DNA from: Oscillatoria sp. FACHB-1406
GTDB lineage: Bacteria; Cyanobacteriota; Cyanobacteriia; Cyanobacteriales; Spirulinaceae
DNA length: 64,000 nucleotides
Reading direction: 5' to 3'
Assembly (NCBI RefSeq): GCF_014698145.1
Contig: NZ_JACJSM010000006.1
Location: forward strand, 62,001 to 126,000
Each line of letters begins with the position of its first letter. Positions within the stretch are counted from its first letter, which is position 1. The notes beneath the pieces were generated by a model. The model was not told the DNA's origin and searched no databases. It saw nothing but the letters and a program-made list of their open reading frames with translations. Shown one piece after another: positions 1 through 8,385 of this stretch. Position numbers and translations under genes: made by a program.

Positions 1-311
1 CACAGTCTAACGCGGCAGCTATCGTCGTCGTAGCACGCAGTACGTCGATAACAATCGCACAATCGGGACTAGACTCAGTGGGAACGAGTTCGGGAGTGTG
101 ATAGACGAAAAACTTCACGTTTTCTTGGTTTTAAAAGGTTTAGATCGATGCCGATGTTAATTCTACACCTCTAGAGTTAGCAAAGTAGGGGATGAGGGAA
201 GAGTTCAACTTTGACCGGAGAAGAATTTTCCGTTCGCGGCTATCTAAGCTTTATATTTTGCGATCGCTAAGAAGACTGGTAGGAATCCCCATCGCTTCAG
301 CACGGGGAGTG
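1..311. other. Left-edge stretch without a recognisable gene
   Basis: No reading frame here resembles a known protein. The stretch lies downstream (in minus-strand terms) of the broken glycosidase fragment. It contains HIP1-like cores but no hairpin followed by a T-run. A gene running in from the left edge cannot be excluded, but no convincing partial frame was seen. Confidence 0.4.
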
Positions 312-779
312 TCAAGCCCCAAAAGCGGTCGCTCGCTGGGCAGTTGCCTTCAAGCCGTAGATAGGATTGTTTACCAAATCGTCGCCGTAGGGCGTAAGAC
401 CTGAGAAATTCCCGTCCCGAGTCATTTCCCGGCGATCGCAACCATCCTTCCACCAACACCAAGCCAACCAACCAATTTCCTGCTCTTTTAGCACCGTCAA
501 AAGTGCTTGATAGGTCAAATCATTCTGGGGAGGATGATTTTCTTTAATCCCATCAAGATCGTAGTAGCAGTATGCGGTTTCCCCCGCGATCGATTCATCT
601 TGCTTGTTGGCGATTTCACCAAAAACAAGCGGTAAATTGGCTTCGATTACTGCATTAATATGCGGCATTCCATCATAAGCAGCCCAATAAGCGTGTCCGC
701 TAAACAAAAGATTGCGGTCGGGATCGCTATCAATGTTCGCGTCGTCTGGAGTTGGAGGTACGGTATAGGATAGAACCGT
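312..779 (-). pseudogene. C-terminal remnant of a GH5-family glycoside hydrolase
   Basis: The open frame encodes the last two beta/alpha units of a glycoside hydrolase family 5 (cellulase/mannanase-like) barrel. Seen: LPLVFGEI, which carries the expected nucleophile Glu at the end of strand 7, and WLAWCWWKDG, the Trp-rich strand 8. The N-terminal three quarters, including the Asn-Glu acid/base pair, is absent. The frame has no ATG near its left boundary: reading upstream it runs directly into the TGA stop of the oxidoreductase gene at 780-782, in the same frame. TTG at 705-707 is the only nearby start-like codon and would yield about 131 residues. The best reading is a truncated, non-functional relic left by a deletion or recombination whose junction lies exactly at the neighbour's stop codon. 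Translational readthrough giving a fusion is possible but less likely. Confidence 0.65.
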
Positions 780-2000
780 TCAACTCCCCACCTGCACAGT
801 CATCCCCGCCCGACGCAACCGTTCTGCTAACACTTCCCCCAACCCCGTTGCTGGGGTCAAAATGCCTCCTCGCTGTTGCCCCCCCGGTAATCGATCGCCG
901 TGTAATACCAAACTTAAAGCCGATTCGCAGACAAATTTAACAGTAGCTCGATTGCCGGGATCGCCGCGATCGCCAATTAAAAACCGTCCTTTGCGTCCAT
1001 CCATCGCAGTCCCCACCAACTCGCAAGAAAACCAGCCTTCATCCATCGTTTGTTCGGAAGGCCCGCTACCGGGTTGGGGCAGCACCGAACGCAGAAGCGA
1101 TCGCAGTTGAGGCTGTTGCAGAAGCCCCATGAAAAGACCTAACCCCGTCGTTATTCCGATTGCTTGAAGTCCCGCTAGCGGGGGATCGAACTTGAAATAC
1201 TCCTGATAAGTAAAATCGCGTCCGTAAGGTTCCTGCCACTGCTCGTATAAAGCGCAACTGCGGCGCACAACGCGGGTATTAACCGGCCCCATAAAAAACG
1301 GACCCACCCAAGTATTCACCTCTGAGTCAAAAAACGGAGTTATTGGATCGCGGTTTCGCTCTCTTTCGGCTTCGCTATAGTGCATAGAGGGGTTAAGCAG
1401 GAAAGGATCGTTAAACTGTGCCTCGGCTTGCGAATCGTACAAATTCAAGGCCGAGGCTAGGGTTCCGCCGTTGAAGCCGCCGTAAGCTTGGAAATAAGCC
1501 TTCACCGACTGACAGGGGACTCCTGCTTCCTGTTGCAGGTGACGAACCAGCAGGTAAGTCCCCAGATCGGACGGCACGGAATCAAAACCACAACCGGGAA
1601 TGATGCGAGTGCCATCGGCAGCGGCTTGGGAATGGTAGCGCTCGATTAAGGTTCTGACCCAAGGCGTTTCGCCGGTAATGTCTACATAATGGGTTTTGAA
1701 GCGAACGCAGGCATCGACAAGGGCATTGCCATAGAGGGCAAAGGGACCGGCTGTGTTGAGAAGCACCTGGGTTTGAGAGACAAGATGATCGATCGCCTGT
1801 CGATCTTGGCAGTCAGCGACTAGGATATCTACGGTTGCACCGACTTCATCGCGAACGGCTTCTAATTTCTGGCGGTTGCGTCCGGCGATCGCAAAGGTGA
1901 CTCGTTCGGGAGAAGTTTGGCGGGCTAAGTAATGCACGGTCTGCCGACCCACAAAGCCACTAGCACCGTAGAGGATGATGTGATAGGGACGCTCGGACAT
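780..2000 (-). CDS. Saccharopine dehydrogenase-like NADP-binding oxidoreductase (trans-acting enoyl reductase type)
   Basis: This 406-residue protein starts with a Rossmann fold: YGASGFVGRQTVHYLA (about residues 11-26) is the dinucleotide-binding loop, and FAIAGRNRQKLEAV follows as the second strand with an Arg suited to NADP(H). LLNTAGPFALYGNALVDAC and HYVDITGE are motifs typical of the saccharopine dehydrogenase-like/trans-acting enoyl reductase family. GCGFDSVPSDLGTYLL begins the C-terminal domain. In other bacteria such proteins reduce double bonds in polyketide or lipid intermediates. No polyketide or lysine pathway genes are nearby, so the substrate is unknown. Length is normal for the family. 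Its stop codon is followed in frame by the GH5 remnant. Confidence 0.8.
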   Translation of the reverse strand: MSERPYHIILYGASGFVGRQTVHYLARQTSPERVTFAIAGRNRQKLEAVRDEVGATVDILVADCQDRQAIDHLVSQTQVLLNTAGPFALYGNALVDACVRFKTHYVDITGETPWVRTLIERYHSQAAADGTRIIPGCGFDSVPSDLGTYLLVRHLQQEAGVPCQSVKAYFQAYGGFNGGTLASALNLYDSQAEAQFNDPFLLNPSMHYSEAERERNRDPITPFFDSEVNTWVGPFFMGPVNTRVVRRSCALYEQWQEPYGRDFTYQEYFKFDPPLAGLQAIGITTGLGLFMGLLQQPQLRSLLRSVLPQPGSGPSEQTMDEGWFSCELVGTAMDGRKGRFLIGDRGDPGNRATVKFVCESALSLVLHGDRLPGGQQRGGILTPATGLGEVLAERLRRAGMTVQVGS

Positions 2001-2266
2001 GGGAGTTTCATCTAATCAATAGGGGATAGAAATAAATTCTATGCCATCTTCGTAAGGCCCAGAAGCGCTTGAAAAGACCGCAATGTAGGACACAAGGTTG
2101 CGGTTAATATCGGTGAGAAAAGGATTAAATACCGTGGGACACACGGGATTTAAAGCTTGGGGAGAGAACGACCACTGCGATAATTCGGTAACGGATGCGA
2201 AGGTTTGTCGGCTCGGTCAACCAAGAATCCCCTCGCCGACCGGCTGGGGAGTATGTCAAGATATAC

Positions 2267-2977
2267 TTATCTCAACTCCAACCAAGCATTCAGAAAAGTT
2301 GGCAGCCAATACCGAACCTCTTCGCTATAAAGAGCGTGCTTTTGTTTCTGCTCTTCAGGAGATTGAGCGCCGGGGCGCGATAGATGCGCTGCACCCAGTT
2401 GCGTCCAACGTTCCAGCATCGAACTCGTAATTTCCGGATGAAATTGCAAGCCGTAATTGCGATCGCCGTAGCGAAAAGCTTGATTAACAAAAGTCTCGCC
2501 CTGCGCTAGCTTCTCCGTACCGGCGGGCAACTCAAACCCTTCTTGGTGCCAGTGATAGACATATTGTGGGGGGCGAATTTCCGTCGCGATCGCGAAGCGA
2601 TCGAGGAACTGAACCGGGAAATAACCAATTTCGTTAATTCCCTCCGGATGCGCCGCCACATTAGCCCCCAAAACGCGCGCCAGCATTTGCGCCCCCAAAC
2701 AAATTCCCAAAAACGGCAACCCGCTACTCAGAACCGTTTCAATCCAATCCAGTTCGCGGCGGATAAAAGGAAGATGGTCGTCATTCGCACTCATCGGTCC
2801 GCCAAAGATAACCGCACCCGCGTAAGCTTCTAAACCAGAAGGCAGTTCTGCACCCATCGCCGGACAGCAAAGTTCTGCCCGATAGCCGAGGGCGCATAAC
2901 GCATTACCAATTTCTCCGGTTTCAGAAATCGCTTGATGGACGACAGCTAGAATCTTTCGGGAAGGCAAAACAGACAT
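2267..2977 (-). CDS. Class I glutamine amidotransferase-like protein
   Basis: The 236-residue protein has the full class I amidotransferase triad: nucleophile Cys in FLGICLGAQML (about residue 98), and His and Glu in YGLQFHPEIT (about residues 177-182). The oxyanion-side strand GAVIFGGPMSANDD is also visible. It is a stand-alone domain of the GMP-synthase glutaminase-like type, found in bacteria as a gamma-glutamyl hydrolase or orphan amidotransferase. No synthetase partner is encoded beside it. A DUF2256 mini-gene lies 14 bases upstream on the same strand and is probably co-transcribed. The substrate cannot be assigned. Confidence 0.82.
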   Translation of the reverse strand: MSVLPSRKILAVVHQAISETGEIGNALCALGYRAELCCPAMGAELPSGLEAYAGAVIFGGPMSANDDHLPFIRRELDWIETVLSSGLPFLGICLGAQMLARVLGANVAAHPEGINEIGYFPVQFLDRFAIATEIRPPQYVYHWHQEGFELPAGTEKLAQGETFVNQAFRYGDRNYGLQFHPEITSSMLERWTQLGAAHLSRPGAQSPEEQKQKHALYSEEVRYWLPTFLNAWLELR

Positions 2978-2991
2978 AAATTGTAAGTGAA

Positions 2992-3141
2992 TTAGAGAGC
3001 GGTTTTGCGGCGGCGACAGCGCTCGGAACAGTATTTAACCTCATCCCAGCAATCCGCCCACTTTTTTCGCCAAACAAAGGGACGACCGCAAACCGGGCAA
3101 ACCTTACTCGGAAAATCAGATTTTTGACGCTGGCGAGCCAT
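2992..3141 (-). CDS. DUF2256 zinc-ribbon mini-protein, 49 residues
   Basis: A complete short frame, ATG at 3141 to TAA at 2992-2994, encodes 49 residues. It contains [20 protein letters not shown] followed by [12 protein letters not shown]. The two Cys-x2-Cys and Cys-x3-Cys pairs plus the Trp/Arg-rich core match the DUF2256 family, a probable zinc-binding knuckle of unknown function found in many Proteobacteria and Cyanobacteria. The protein is strongly basic at both ends, which could suit nucleic acid contact (inference). It lies 14 bases upstream of the amidotransferase gene in the same direction. Confidence 0.85.
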   Translation of the reverse strand: MARQRQKSDFPSKVCPVCGRPFVWRKKWADCWDEVKYCSERCRRRKTAL

Positions 3142-3460
3142 CTTAAATACTTAACGATTATCGAAGTGCGGGATTTTAGGCTTTTGGGTCAAAGAGCCAT
3201 CCTTCTCTTACTATCCTATCAAGTTGATGCCGGTAGTAGTGGACTGACCCTTTACCCTCGAGAATCCGAAACCCAGCCATTTGTTTCCCCGACTGACAAT
3301 AGACTGCCAGAATTAAAACTCTCAGTTGCAGACATAGCTATTATTCTATGGTAGCAATAATCAATCATCTATTATTGCTTTTAATCTATGGCTACTATTT
3401 ATTTAGTTTATTAGATTCTATTTTAGGTATTTTGTCCCCACAAAGCCTTAATTAAATAAG

Positions 3461-3525
3461 GGGTTGCCCTGAAGAGAGCGGCGAAGAACCTGTCCCCACA
3501 GGAGTTTGGGCAAAGATCGCTCTCA
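3461..3525 (+). ncRNA. Candidate structured RNA with crossing helices (pseudoknot) in the cmp leader
   Basis: Three helices can be drawn by eye. TTGCCC (3464-3469) pairs with GGGCAA (3508-3513). GAGAGCG (3474-3480) pairs with CGCTCTC (3518-3524). CCTGT (3489-3493) pairs with ACAGG (3498-3502) across a CCCC loop. The first two helices cross each other, giving an H-type pseudoknot with an internal hairpin. It resembles no riboswitch consensus that I recognise. It could be a leader RNA of cmpABCD or a separate small RNA. The strand is assigned from the downstream operon only. Confidence 0.3.
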
Positions 3526-3538
3526 TCAAGCATAGCAT

Positions 3539-3555
3539 ATTAAAAACTTATTAAT
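3539..3555 (+). promoter_or_regulatory. LysR-type dyad, candidate CmpR site
   Basis: ATTAAAAACTTATTAAT is a dyad with 5-base arms ATTAA/TTAAT and a 7-base centre, satisfying the LysR T-N11-A rule. It lies about 250 bases upstream of the cmpA start. In other cyanobacteria cmpABCD is activated at low CO2 by the LysR-type regulator CmpR, which binds TTA/TAA half-sites. That this dyad is a CmpR site is inference; no cmpR gene is in the window. Confidence 0.3.
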
Positions 3556-3805
3556 ATTATTTTATCTTTGTTCCTTAGACTCGCAAGAATCGCTATCTTT
3601 TTCAACCAAAAGGCAGTAGACTTAACTGCAAGGTAACGAAATTCACAATTACGGCAATCCGCTGTAGCCTAGCAAAACGTTAGCGCTTAGATGGGTGTGC
3701 CTGTGCTTCCGCATGGGGAAATCAGCCAGGAACGACTAATTTCAAAACCCTTTAATAATGCACGCAATTCAGTTTCAGCGTAGGGAACTGAAAGAAGGAG
3801 AACTC

Positions 3806-5188
3806 ATGACTCAATTTTCTAGACTTTCACGTCGCAAATTTTTATACACTGCGGGTGCTTCCACGGGAGCAATTTTACTCAAAGGCTGTCTGGGCAATCC
3901 CCCAGACCGGAGTGGGGGCGGAACCACAGCCAGCAGCCCCGCCTCTAGTCCTGCGGCTACCCCCGTCGAACTCAGTCCCGAACAAAAACCTGAAGTCACC
4001 AAAGTTAAATTAGGATTCATTCCGATTTTTGAATCGGCCCCCTTAATTATTGCCAAAGAAAAAGGCTTTTTTGCCAAGTATGGGATGCCCGATATTGAAG
4101 TTGCCAAACAATCCAACTGGGCATCAGCACGAGATAACGTCGTCATCGGTTCGGAAAAAGGCGGCATCGATGGCGGGCAGTGGCAGATGCCGATGCCGCA
4201 CCTCATCACCGAAGGAATTATTACCAACGGGCAGAAAGTCCCGATGTACGTCCTCGCGCAACTCGTCACTCAAGCAAACGGGATTGCCATTTCCGGAAAA
4301 AATCAAGGTCAAGGCGTTAATTTAAAGCTCGACAGCAAAGCCGTCGATTATATTAAAGGATTTGCTTCAGCCAACGGCCGCAAATTTAAAGCCGCCCATA
4401 CCTTCCCCAACGTCAACCAAGATTTCTGGATTCGTTACTGGTTTGGTGCAGGTGGTATCGACCCCGATACGGACATCGACCTGCTTGCAGTTCCTCCGCC
4501 AGAAACCGTGCAAGGGATGCGGACGGGTACGATTGATGCGTTTAGTACCGGCGACCCTTGGCCCTACCGCATCGTCAGCGATAAAATCGGCTACATGGCT
4601 GCCCTCACCGCGCAAATCTGGAAATGCCACCCCGAAGAATATCTAGCAATTCGCGCCGATTGGGTCGATAAAAATCCGAAAGCCACCAAGGCTATCCTGA
4701 AAGGCTTGATGGAAGCACAGCAATGGTGTGACAAGCCGGAAAATCGTCCCGAACTGATTCAGATTGTTTCCGGTCGCAACTATTTCAACATTAACCCCAC
4801 GATTTTAACGCCGCCCTACGAAGGGAAGTACGAAATGGGCGACGGACAACCGGCTGTTGATGACTTTAAAATGGGACCGTTGTATTGGAAAGACGACCTC
4901 GGCAGCGTTTCCTATCCTTACAAGAGTCATGACTTATGGTTTTTAACCGAGACAATGCGCTGGAATTTCCATAACGGTTATTTTAAAGATTTCGATACGG
5001 CGAAGAAACTCATCGATAAAGTCAATCGTGGCGATTTGTGGGTTGAAGCAGCGAAGGAAGCAGGAATCGCTGCTGCTGATATCCCGACGAGTGATTCTCG
5101 AGGGGTAGAAAAGTTCTTCGATGGAGTTGAGTTTGACCCCGAAAAACCGCAAGCGTATCTCGACAGTCTGAAGATCAAGAAGGCTTAA
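3806..5188 (+). CDS. cmpA: CmpA, bicarbonate-binding lipoprotein of the BCT1 ABC transporter
   Basis: CmpA is the periplasmic, membrane-anchored receptor that captures bicarbonate for the high-affinity CmpABCD uptake system. The 460-residue product begins [20 protein letters not shown] then Cys: a twin-arginine motif followed by a lipobox, so export by Tat and lipidation are expected. The mature part has the NrtA/CmpA fold. It carries the CmpA-type ligand segments [19 protein letters not shown] and [14 protein letters not shown], whereas nitrate receptors typically have GIDGAH and CVGEPW variants there. The start at 3806 is chosen because GAAGGAG (3794-3800) lies 5 bases upstream; an in-frame ATG at 3758 has no such site. 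It is the first gene of cmpABCD, with no nirA or narB beside it. Confidence 0.9.
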   Translation: MTQFSRLSRRKFLYTAGASTGAILLKGCLGNPPDRSGGGTTASSPASSPAATPVELSPEQKPEVTKVKLGFIPIFESAPLIIAKEKGFFAKYGMPDIEVAKQSNWASARDNVVIGSEKGGIDGGQWQMPMPHLITEGIITNGQKVPMYVLAQLVTQANGIAISGKNQGQGVNLKLDSKAVDYIKGFASANGRKFKAAHTFPNVNQDFWIRYWFGAGGIDPDTDIDLLAVPPPETVQGMRTGTIDAFSTGDPWPYRIVSDKIGYMAALTAQIWKCHPEEYLAIRADWVDKNPKATKAILKGLMEAQQWCDKPENRPELIQIVSGRNYFNINPTILTPPYEGKYEMGDGQPAVDDFKMGPLYWKDDLGSVSYPYKSHDLWFLTETMRWNFHNGYFKDFDTAKKLIDKVNRGDLWVEAAKEAGIAAADIPTSDSRGVEKFFDGVEFDPEKPQAYLDSLKIKKA

Positions 5189-5286
5189 TGAGAATTCTCT
5201 TGATGCACTCAACAGGATATTTTGTTTCTCTCAAACTCCGCTTGACTTCCAACCCATAACTTTTTAGTAGTGAGGAAAAGTTTGAC

Positions 5287-6123
5287 ATGACAGCTAATGT
5301 TAGCGTTCGCAGAACTCAAAGTTCTAATCCGCTTGCCAAATTTTGGCAAAAGCAATCGGGTAGTATTGTCCCGGCAATCTTGGGATTTCTCGCTTTTTTA
5401 ATTATTTGGCAGTTCTTTTCCAGTTCCGGGTTGACACGCTTGCCAGGGCCGTTAAGTTTGGTGACAGAAGTCCGCACTCGCGATTTATTAATGTATCCTT
5501 TCTTCGATCGCGGCGGTTTGGATAAGGGATTATTTTGGCAAACATTCGAGAGTTTGAAGCGCGTTGCTCTCGGTTATAGCTTAGCCGCCATTGTCGGCAT
5601 CATCGTCGGCATTATCATGGGGACTCAACCCATCATTGATAAAGCACTAGACCCCTTATTCCAGTTTTTACGCATGATTGCACCTTTGGCGTGGGTTCCC
5701 ATCGCCTTAATCGCTCTCCAAAGCCCCCAACCTTCTGCAATCTTCGTTATTTTTATCACCTCGGTTTGGCCCATCCTGCTCAACACCACTGAAGGCGTAA
5801 AGCGTATTCCCGAAGATTACAACAACGTCGCGAAGGTATTGCAATTAACCAAGAAAGAATATTACTTAAATATTCTGTTCCCTTCTGCGTTACCTTACAT
5901 CTTCACCGGCTTGAGAATCGCGATCGGTTTAGCTTGGCTGGCAATTATCGCCGCAGAAATCGTGATGGGCGGTGTCGTCGGCATCGGCTTCTTTATCTGG
6001 GATGCTTACCAACAGAACTACGTCAGCGACGTAATCTTAGCAACCGTTTATATTGGTGCAGTTGGCTTGATTCTCGACCGTTTAGTGGCTTGGATTCAAA
6101 CCTTAATTGTTCGAGGCGAATAA
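5287..6123 (+). CDS. cmpB: CmpB, bicarbonate ABC transporter permease
   Basis: CmpB forms the inner-membrane channel of the transporter. The 278-residue protein has about six hydrophobic segments, the first being VPAILGFLAFLIIWQFF. The cytoplasmic EAA loop, which docks the ATPases, is seen around VAKVLQLTKKEYYLNILFPS (about residues 181-200), with the family's conserved Gly replaced. Length matches CmpB/NrtB proteins (about 275). It follows cmpA by 98 bases and precedes cmpC by 117 bases, so the operon is loosely packed. A short AT-rich heptamer-like repeat sits in the gap before cmpC. Identification as CmpB rather than NrtB rests on the linked CmpA. Confidence 0.87.
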   Translation: MTANVSVRRTQSSNPLAKFWQKQSGSIVPAILGFLAFLIIWQFFSSSGLTRLPGPLSLVTEVRTRDLLMYPFFDRGGLDKGLFWQTFESLKRVALGYSLAAIVGIIVGIIMGTQPIIDKALDPLFQFLRMIAPLAWVPIALIALQSPQPSAIFVIFITSVWPILLNTTEGVKRIPEDYNNVAKVLQLTKKEYYLNILFPSALPYIFTGLRIAIGLAWLAIIAAEIVMGGVVGIGFFIWDAYQQNYVSDVILATVYIGAVGLILDRLVAWIQTLIVRGE

Positions 6124-6185
6124 GTTCGAGGAAGTCATGGATAGTGGACGAAAACGAGCATAAGGCTCTCAAAGCGATCGAGCGA

Positions 6186-6232
6186 TTATCAATTGTCCAT
6201 TATCCATTATCAATTGTCCATTATCTCTGGTG
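6186..6232. repeat. Short tandem AT-rich repeat (ATTGTCCATTATC type)
   Basis: The words ATCAATTGTCCATTATC occur twice back to back with a spacer between cmpB and cmpC. Similar words occur between many genes in this window (near 15154, 22441, 24038, 47527, 56784 and 59090). These resemble the short tandemly repeated sequences known from cyanobacterial intergenic regions. They overlap the possible upstream start of cmpC at 6193, which is why that start is not preferred. Confidence 0.6.
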
Positions 6233-6240
6233 GTAAAAAA

Positions 6241-8244
6241 ATGAGTGCTATTGTTACTGTTGAGAATATAGAACAAGTTTTTCCCTTGACAAATGGGGGA
6301 GAATATGTGGCATTGAAAGGCATCGACCTAGAAATTAAAAAAGGCGAATTTATCTCCTTAATCGGTCACTCCGGCTGCGGTAAATCGACATTATTAAACC
6401 TGATTGCTGGCTTAGCCTTGCCCACCGACGGCTTAGTCACCCTAGAAGGACAGCGCATTAAAGAACCCGGCCCCGATAAGATGGTGGTGTTCCAAAACTA
6501 TTCTTTACTGCCTTGGCGCACGGTGCGCGATAACATTGCGCTGGCAGTGGATGCGGTGATGAAAGACTTACCGGAGGGAGAACGTCGCGGGATTATCGAA
6601 GAACATATCGATCTCGTCGGATTGCGTCCCCACGTCGATAAAGTTCCCGCCCGGTTGTCGGGGGGACAAAAACAGCGGGTTGCGATTGCCCGCGCCCTTG
6701 CCCTGCGCCCCAAACTCCTGTTACTCGACGAACCCTTCGGCGCACTAGATGCGCTGACGCGCGGCAACCTCCAAGAACAATTGATGAAGATTTGCGAGGA
6801 AAACCAAGTCACATCGGTGATGGTGACGCACGATGTCGATGAAGCGGTATTATTGAGCGATCGCATCGTCATGCTCACCAACGGGCCGGGATCCCAAATC
6901 GGACAAATCCTCAACGTCGATATCCCGCGCCCTCGCAAGCGGATGGAAGTCGTAGAACATCCCAGCTACTATAGCTTGCGCTCCGAAATTATCTACTTCC
7001 TCAACCAACAAAAGCGCGTCAAAAAAATGCGAGCGCGCAAAGTTGCAGTGGTGGCGCGTCACGGACTCGAAAAAGTCAACCTCGAACTCGGTTTCGTTCC
7101 CCTCACCGCCTGCGCCCCTCTCGCCGTTGCCAAAGAAAAAGGTATCTTCCAAAAACACGGTTTGGATGAAGTTAGTTTAGCGCGGGAAACCAGTTGGCGC
7201 GGTATCGCCGACGGCATCGCGAACGGCTACCTCGATGCCGCCCAAATGCCTTCGGGAATGCCCCTCTGGCTTACCCTTGGCGGGCGCGACAATCGCACTC
7301 TTCCCTGCGTTACCGCCCTGACGATGACGCGCAACGGTAACGCCATCACCCTCGGCAAACACTTTTATAACGAAGGCGTTTATACCCTCGCCGACTTCAG
7401 AAACTACATTCTCAGAACCCGCCATCTCAAGCACCGCTTGGGAGTCGTTCATCCTTCTTCCATGCACAACCTGCTGCTACGCTACTGGTTGGCTTCTGGC
7501 GGTATCGATCCCGATCGCGATGTTATCTTACAAAATATTCCGCCCGCACAAATGGTGGTGGATTTACAAAAAGATAGCATCGATGGCTTCTGCGTCGGCG
7601 AACCCTGGAACTTGCGCGCGGCGATGGAAGATGTCGGCTTTATCGTGGCGACGGATTTGGAAGTGTGGAACGGGCATCCTGGTAAAGTTTTGGGCGTGCG
7701 GGAAGATTGGGCGAATGCTTACCCCAATACGCATATCGCCTTAATTAAAGCACTGCTCGAAGCTTGTCAATATTGCGCGGACGAAGCCAACGAAGCTGAA
7801 ATTCGGCAAATTCTCTGCCGTCGAGAATATTTGAATACGAAGCCAGAATATATTCAATTAGTAGACCCGAATTCGTTGGTTTGCGATTTACAAGGGCCGA
7901 AGAAAACTTACGCCCACCACCTCTTTTATGGGGCAGGTGTCAATCGCCCCAGCCGTACCGAACAGTTGTGGCATATGGTGGAATTGGCGCGCTGGGAACA
8001 TACGCCGTTCCCCCGCAATTGGCTAGAGATTCTCGAGCGCGTCTGTCGCGTGACGGCATTCAGTACGGCGGCGCGGGAGTTGGGCATTCTCGATACGAAA
8101 TATCATAAGGGCGCGATCGAACTGTTCGACGGCACGAAGTTTGATGCGGAAGATCCCATCGGCTATCTTAATAATCTCAAGATTAAGCGCGATATCAGCA
8201 TTGCTGAGGTCGTTCTCGACTCACGCCCCTTAATCGCGGCTTAA
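6241..8244 (+). CDS. cmpC: CmpC, ATPase fused to a CmpA-like domain
   Basis: CmpC powers bicarbonate import and is thought to gate it. The 667-residue protein has an N-terminal ABC ATPase: Walker A GHSGCGKST (about residues 41-49), signature LSGGQKQR and Walker B LLLLDEPFGALD. From about residue 275 a complete CmpA/NrtA-like ligand domain follows (LGFVPLTACAPLAVAKEKG, then FCVGEPWNLR). This cytoplasmic sensor-like fusion is a hallmark of NrtC and CmpC. The receptor-like half has the CVGEPW form typical of these C-terminal domains. Start 6241 is chosen over the in-frame ATG at 6193 because the extra 16 residues would be encoded by an intergenic repeat. The cmpD gene follows after a hairpin. 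Confidence 0.9.
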   Translation: MSAIVTVENIEQVFPLTNGGEYVALKGIDLEIKKGEFISLIGHSGCGKSTLLNLIAGLALPTDGLVTLEGQRIKEPGPDKMVVFQNYSLLPWRTVRDNIALAVDAVMKDLPEGERRGIIEEHIDLVGLRPHVDKVPARLSGGQKQRVAIARALALRPKLLLLDEPFGALDALTRGNLQEQLMKICEENQVTSVMVTHDVDEAVLLSDRIVMLTNGPGSQIGQILNVDIPRPRKRMEVVEHPSYYSLRSEIIYFLNQQKRVKKMRARKVAVVARHGLEKVNLELGFVPLTACAPLAVAKEKGIFQKHGLDEVSLARETSWRGIADGIANGYLDAAQMPSGMPLWLTLGGRDNRTLPCVTALTMTRNGNAITLGKHFYNEGVYTLADFRNYILRTRHLKHRLGVVHPSSMHNLLLRYWLASGGIDPDRDVILQNIPPAQMVVDLQKDSIDGFCVGEPWNLRAAMEDVGFIVATDLEVWNGHPGKVLGVREDWANAYPNTHIALIKALLEACQYCADEANEAEIRQILCRREYLNTKPEYIQLVDPNSLVCDLQGPKKTYAHHLFYGAGVNRPSRTEQLWHMVELARWEHTPFPRNWLEILERVCRVTAFSTAARELGILDTKYHKGAIELFDGTKFDAEDPIGYLNNLKIKRDISIAEVVLDSRPLIAA

Positions 8245-8250
8245 ATCGAG

Positions 8251-8287
8251 AAACCGGGTTTCTTTTAACTTAATAGAAGCCCGGTTT
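8251..8287 (+). repeat. Hairpin between cmpC and cmpD (AAACCGGG family)
   Basis: AAACCGGG (8251-8258) pairs with CCCGGTTT (8280-8287), extended inward to about 13 pairs including one G-U, with an 11-base loop. There is no T-run directly after it. It may stabilise or attenuate the cmpABC message upstream of cmpD (inference). The same word forms a perfect 14-base inverted repeat at 11679-11712, so it belongs to a dispersed palindrome family. Confidence 0.6.
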
Positions 8288-8385
8288 AGGTTAGAACTCA
8301 ATGTTAATAGAGCATTTCCTAGCGATTGCTTTCGAGCCAGTTTCTTTTACAATCTCTCTTTTTCCTCTTACCTTCAAACACCGCC

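Larger units (their letters stand above)
3142..3805. other. Long leader region upstream of cmpA
   Basis: This 664-base AT-rich stretch has no convincing gene. It holds the upstream regulatory region of the bicarbonate transporter operon. Features listed separately are a possible pseudoknotted RNA (3464-3524) and a LysR-type dyad (3539-3555). The 10-base word TGTCCCCACA occurs twice (3433-3442 and 3491-3500). A short frame at 3124-3354 was judged non-coding. Confidence 0.5.

Noticed and set aside
2098-2430. Plus-strand frame over the end of the amidotransferase gene
   Set aside because: It is partly antisense to a clear gene and has no family resemblance or ribosome-binding site.
3124-3354. 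76-residue frame in the cmp leader
   Set aside because: No protein-like conservation signals; starts inside the DUF2256 gene on the other strand.
3430-3530. Known riboswitch (glutamine, guanidine-I or cobalamin type)
   Set aside because: None of the consensus words that I know for these classes is present, so only an unnamed structure is proposed.
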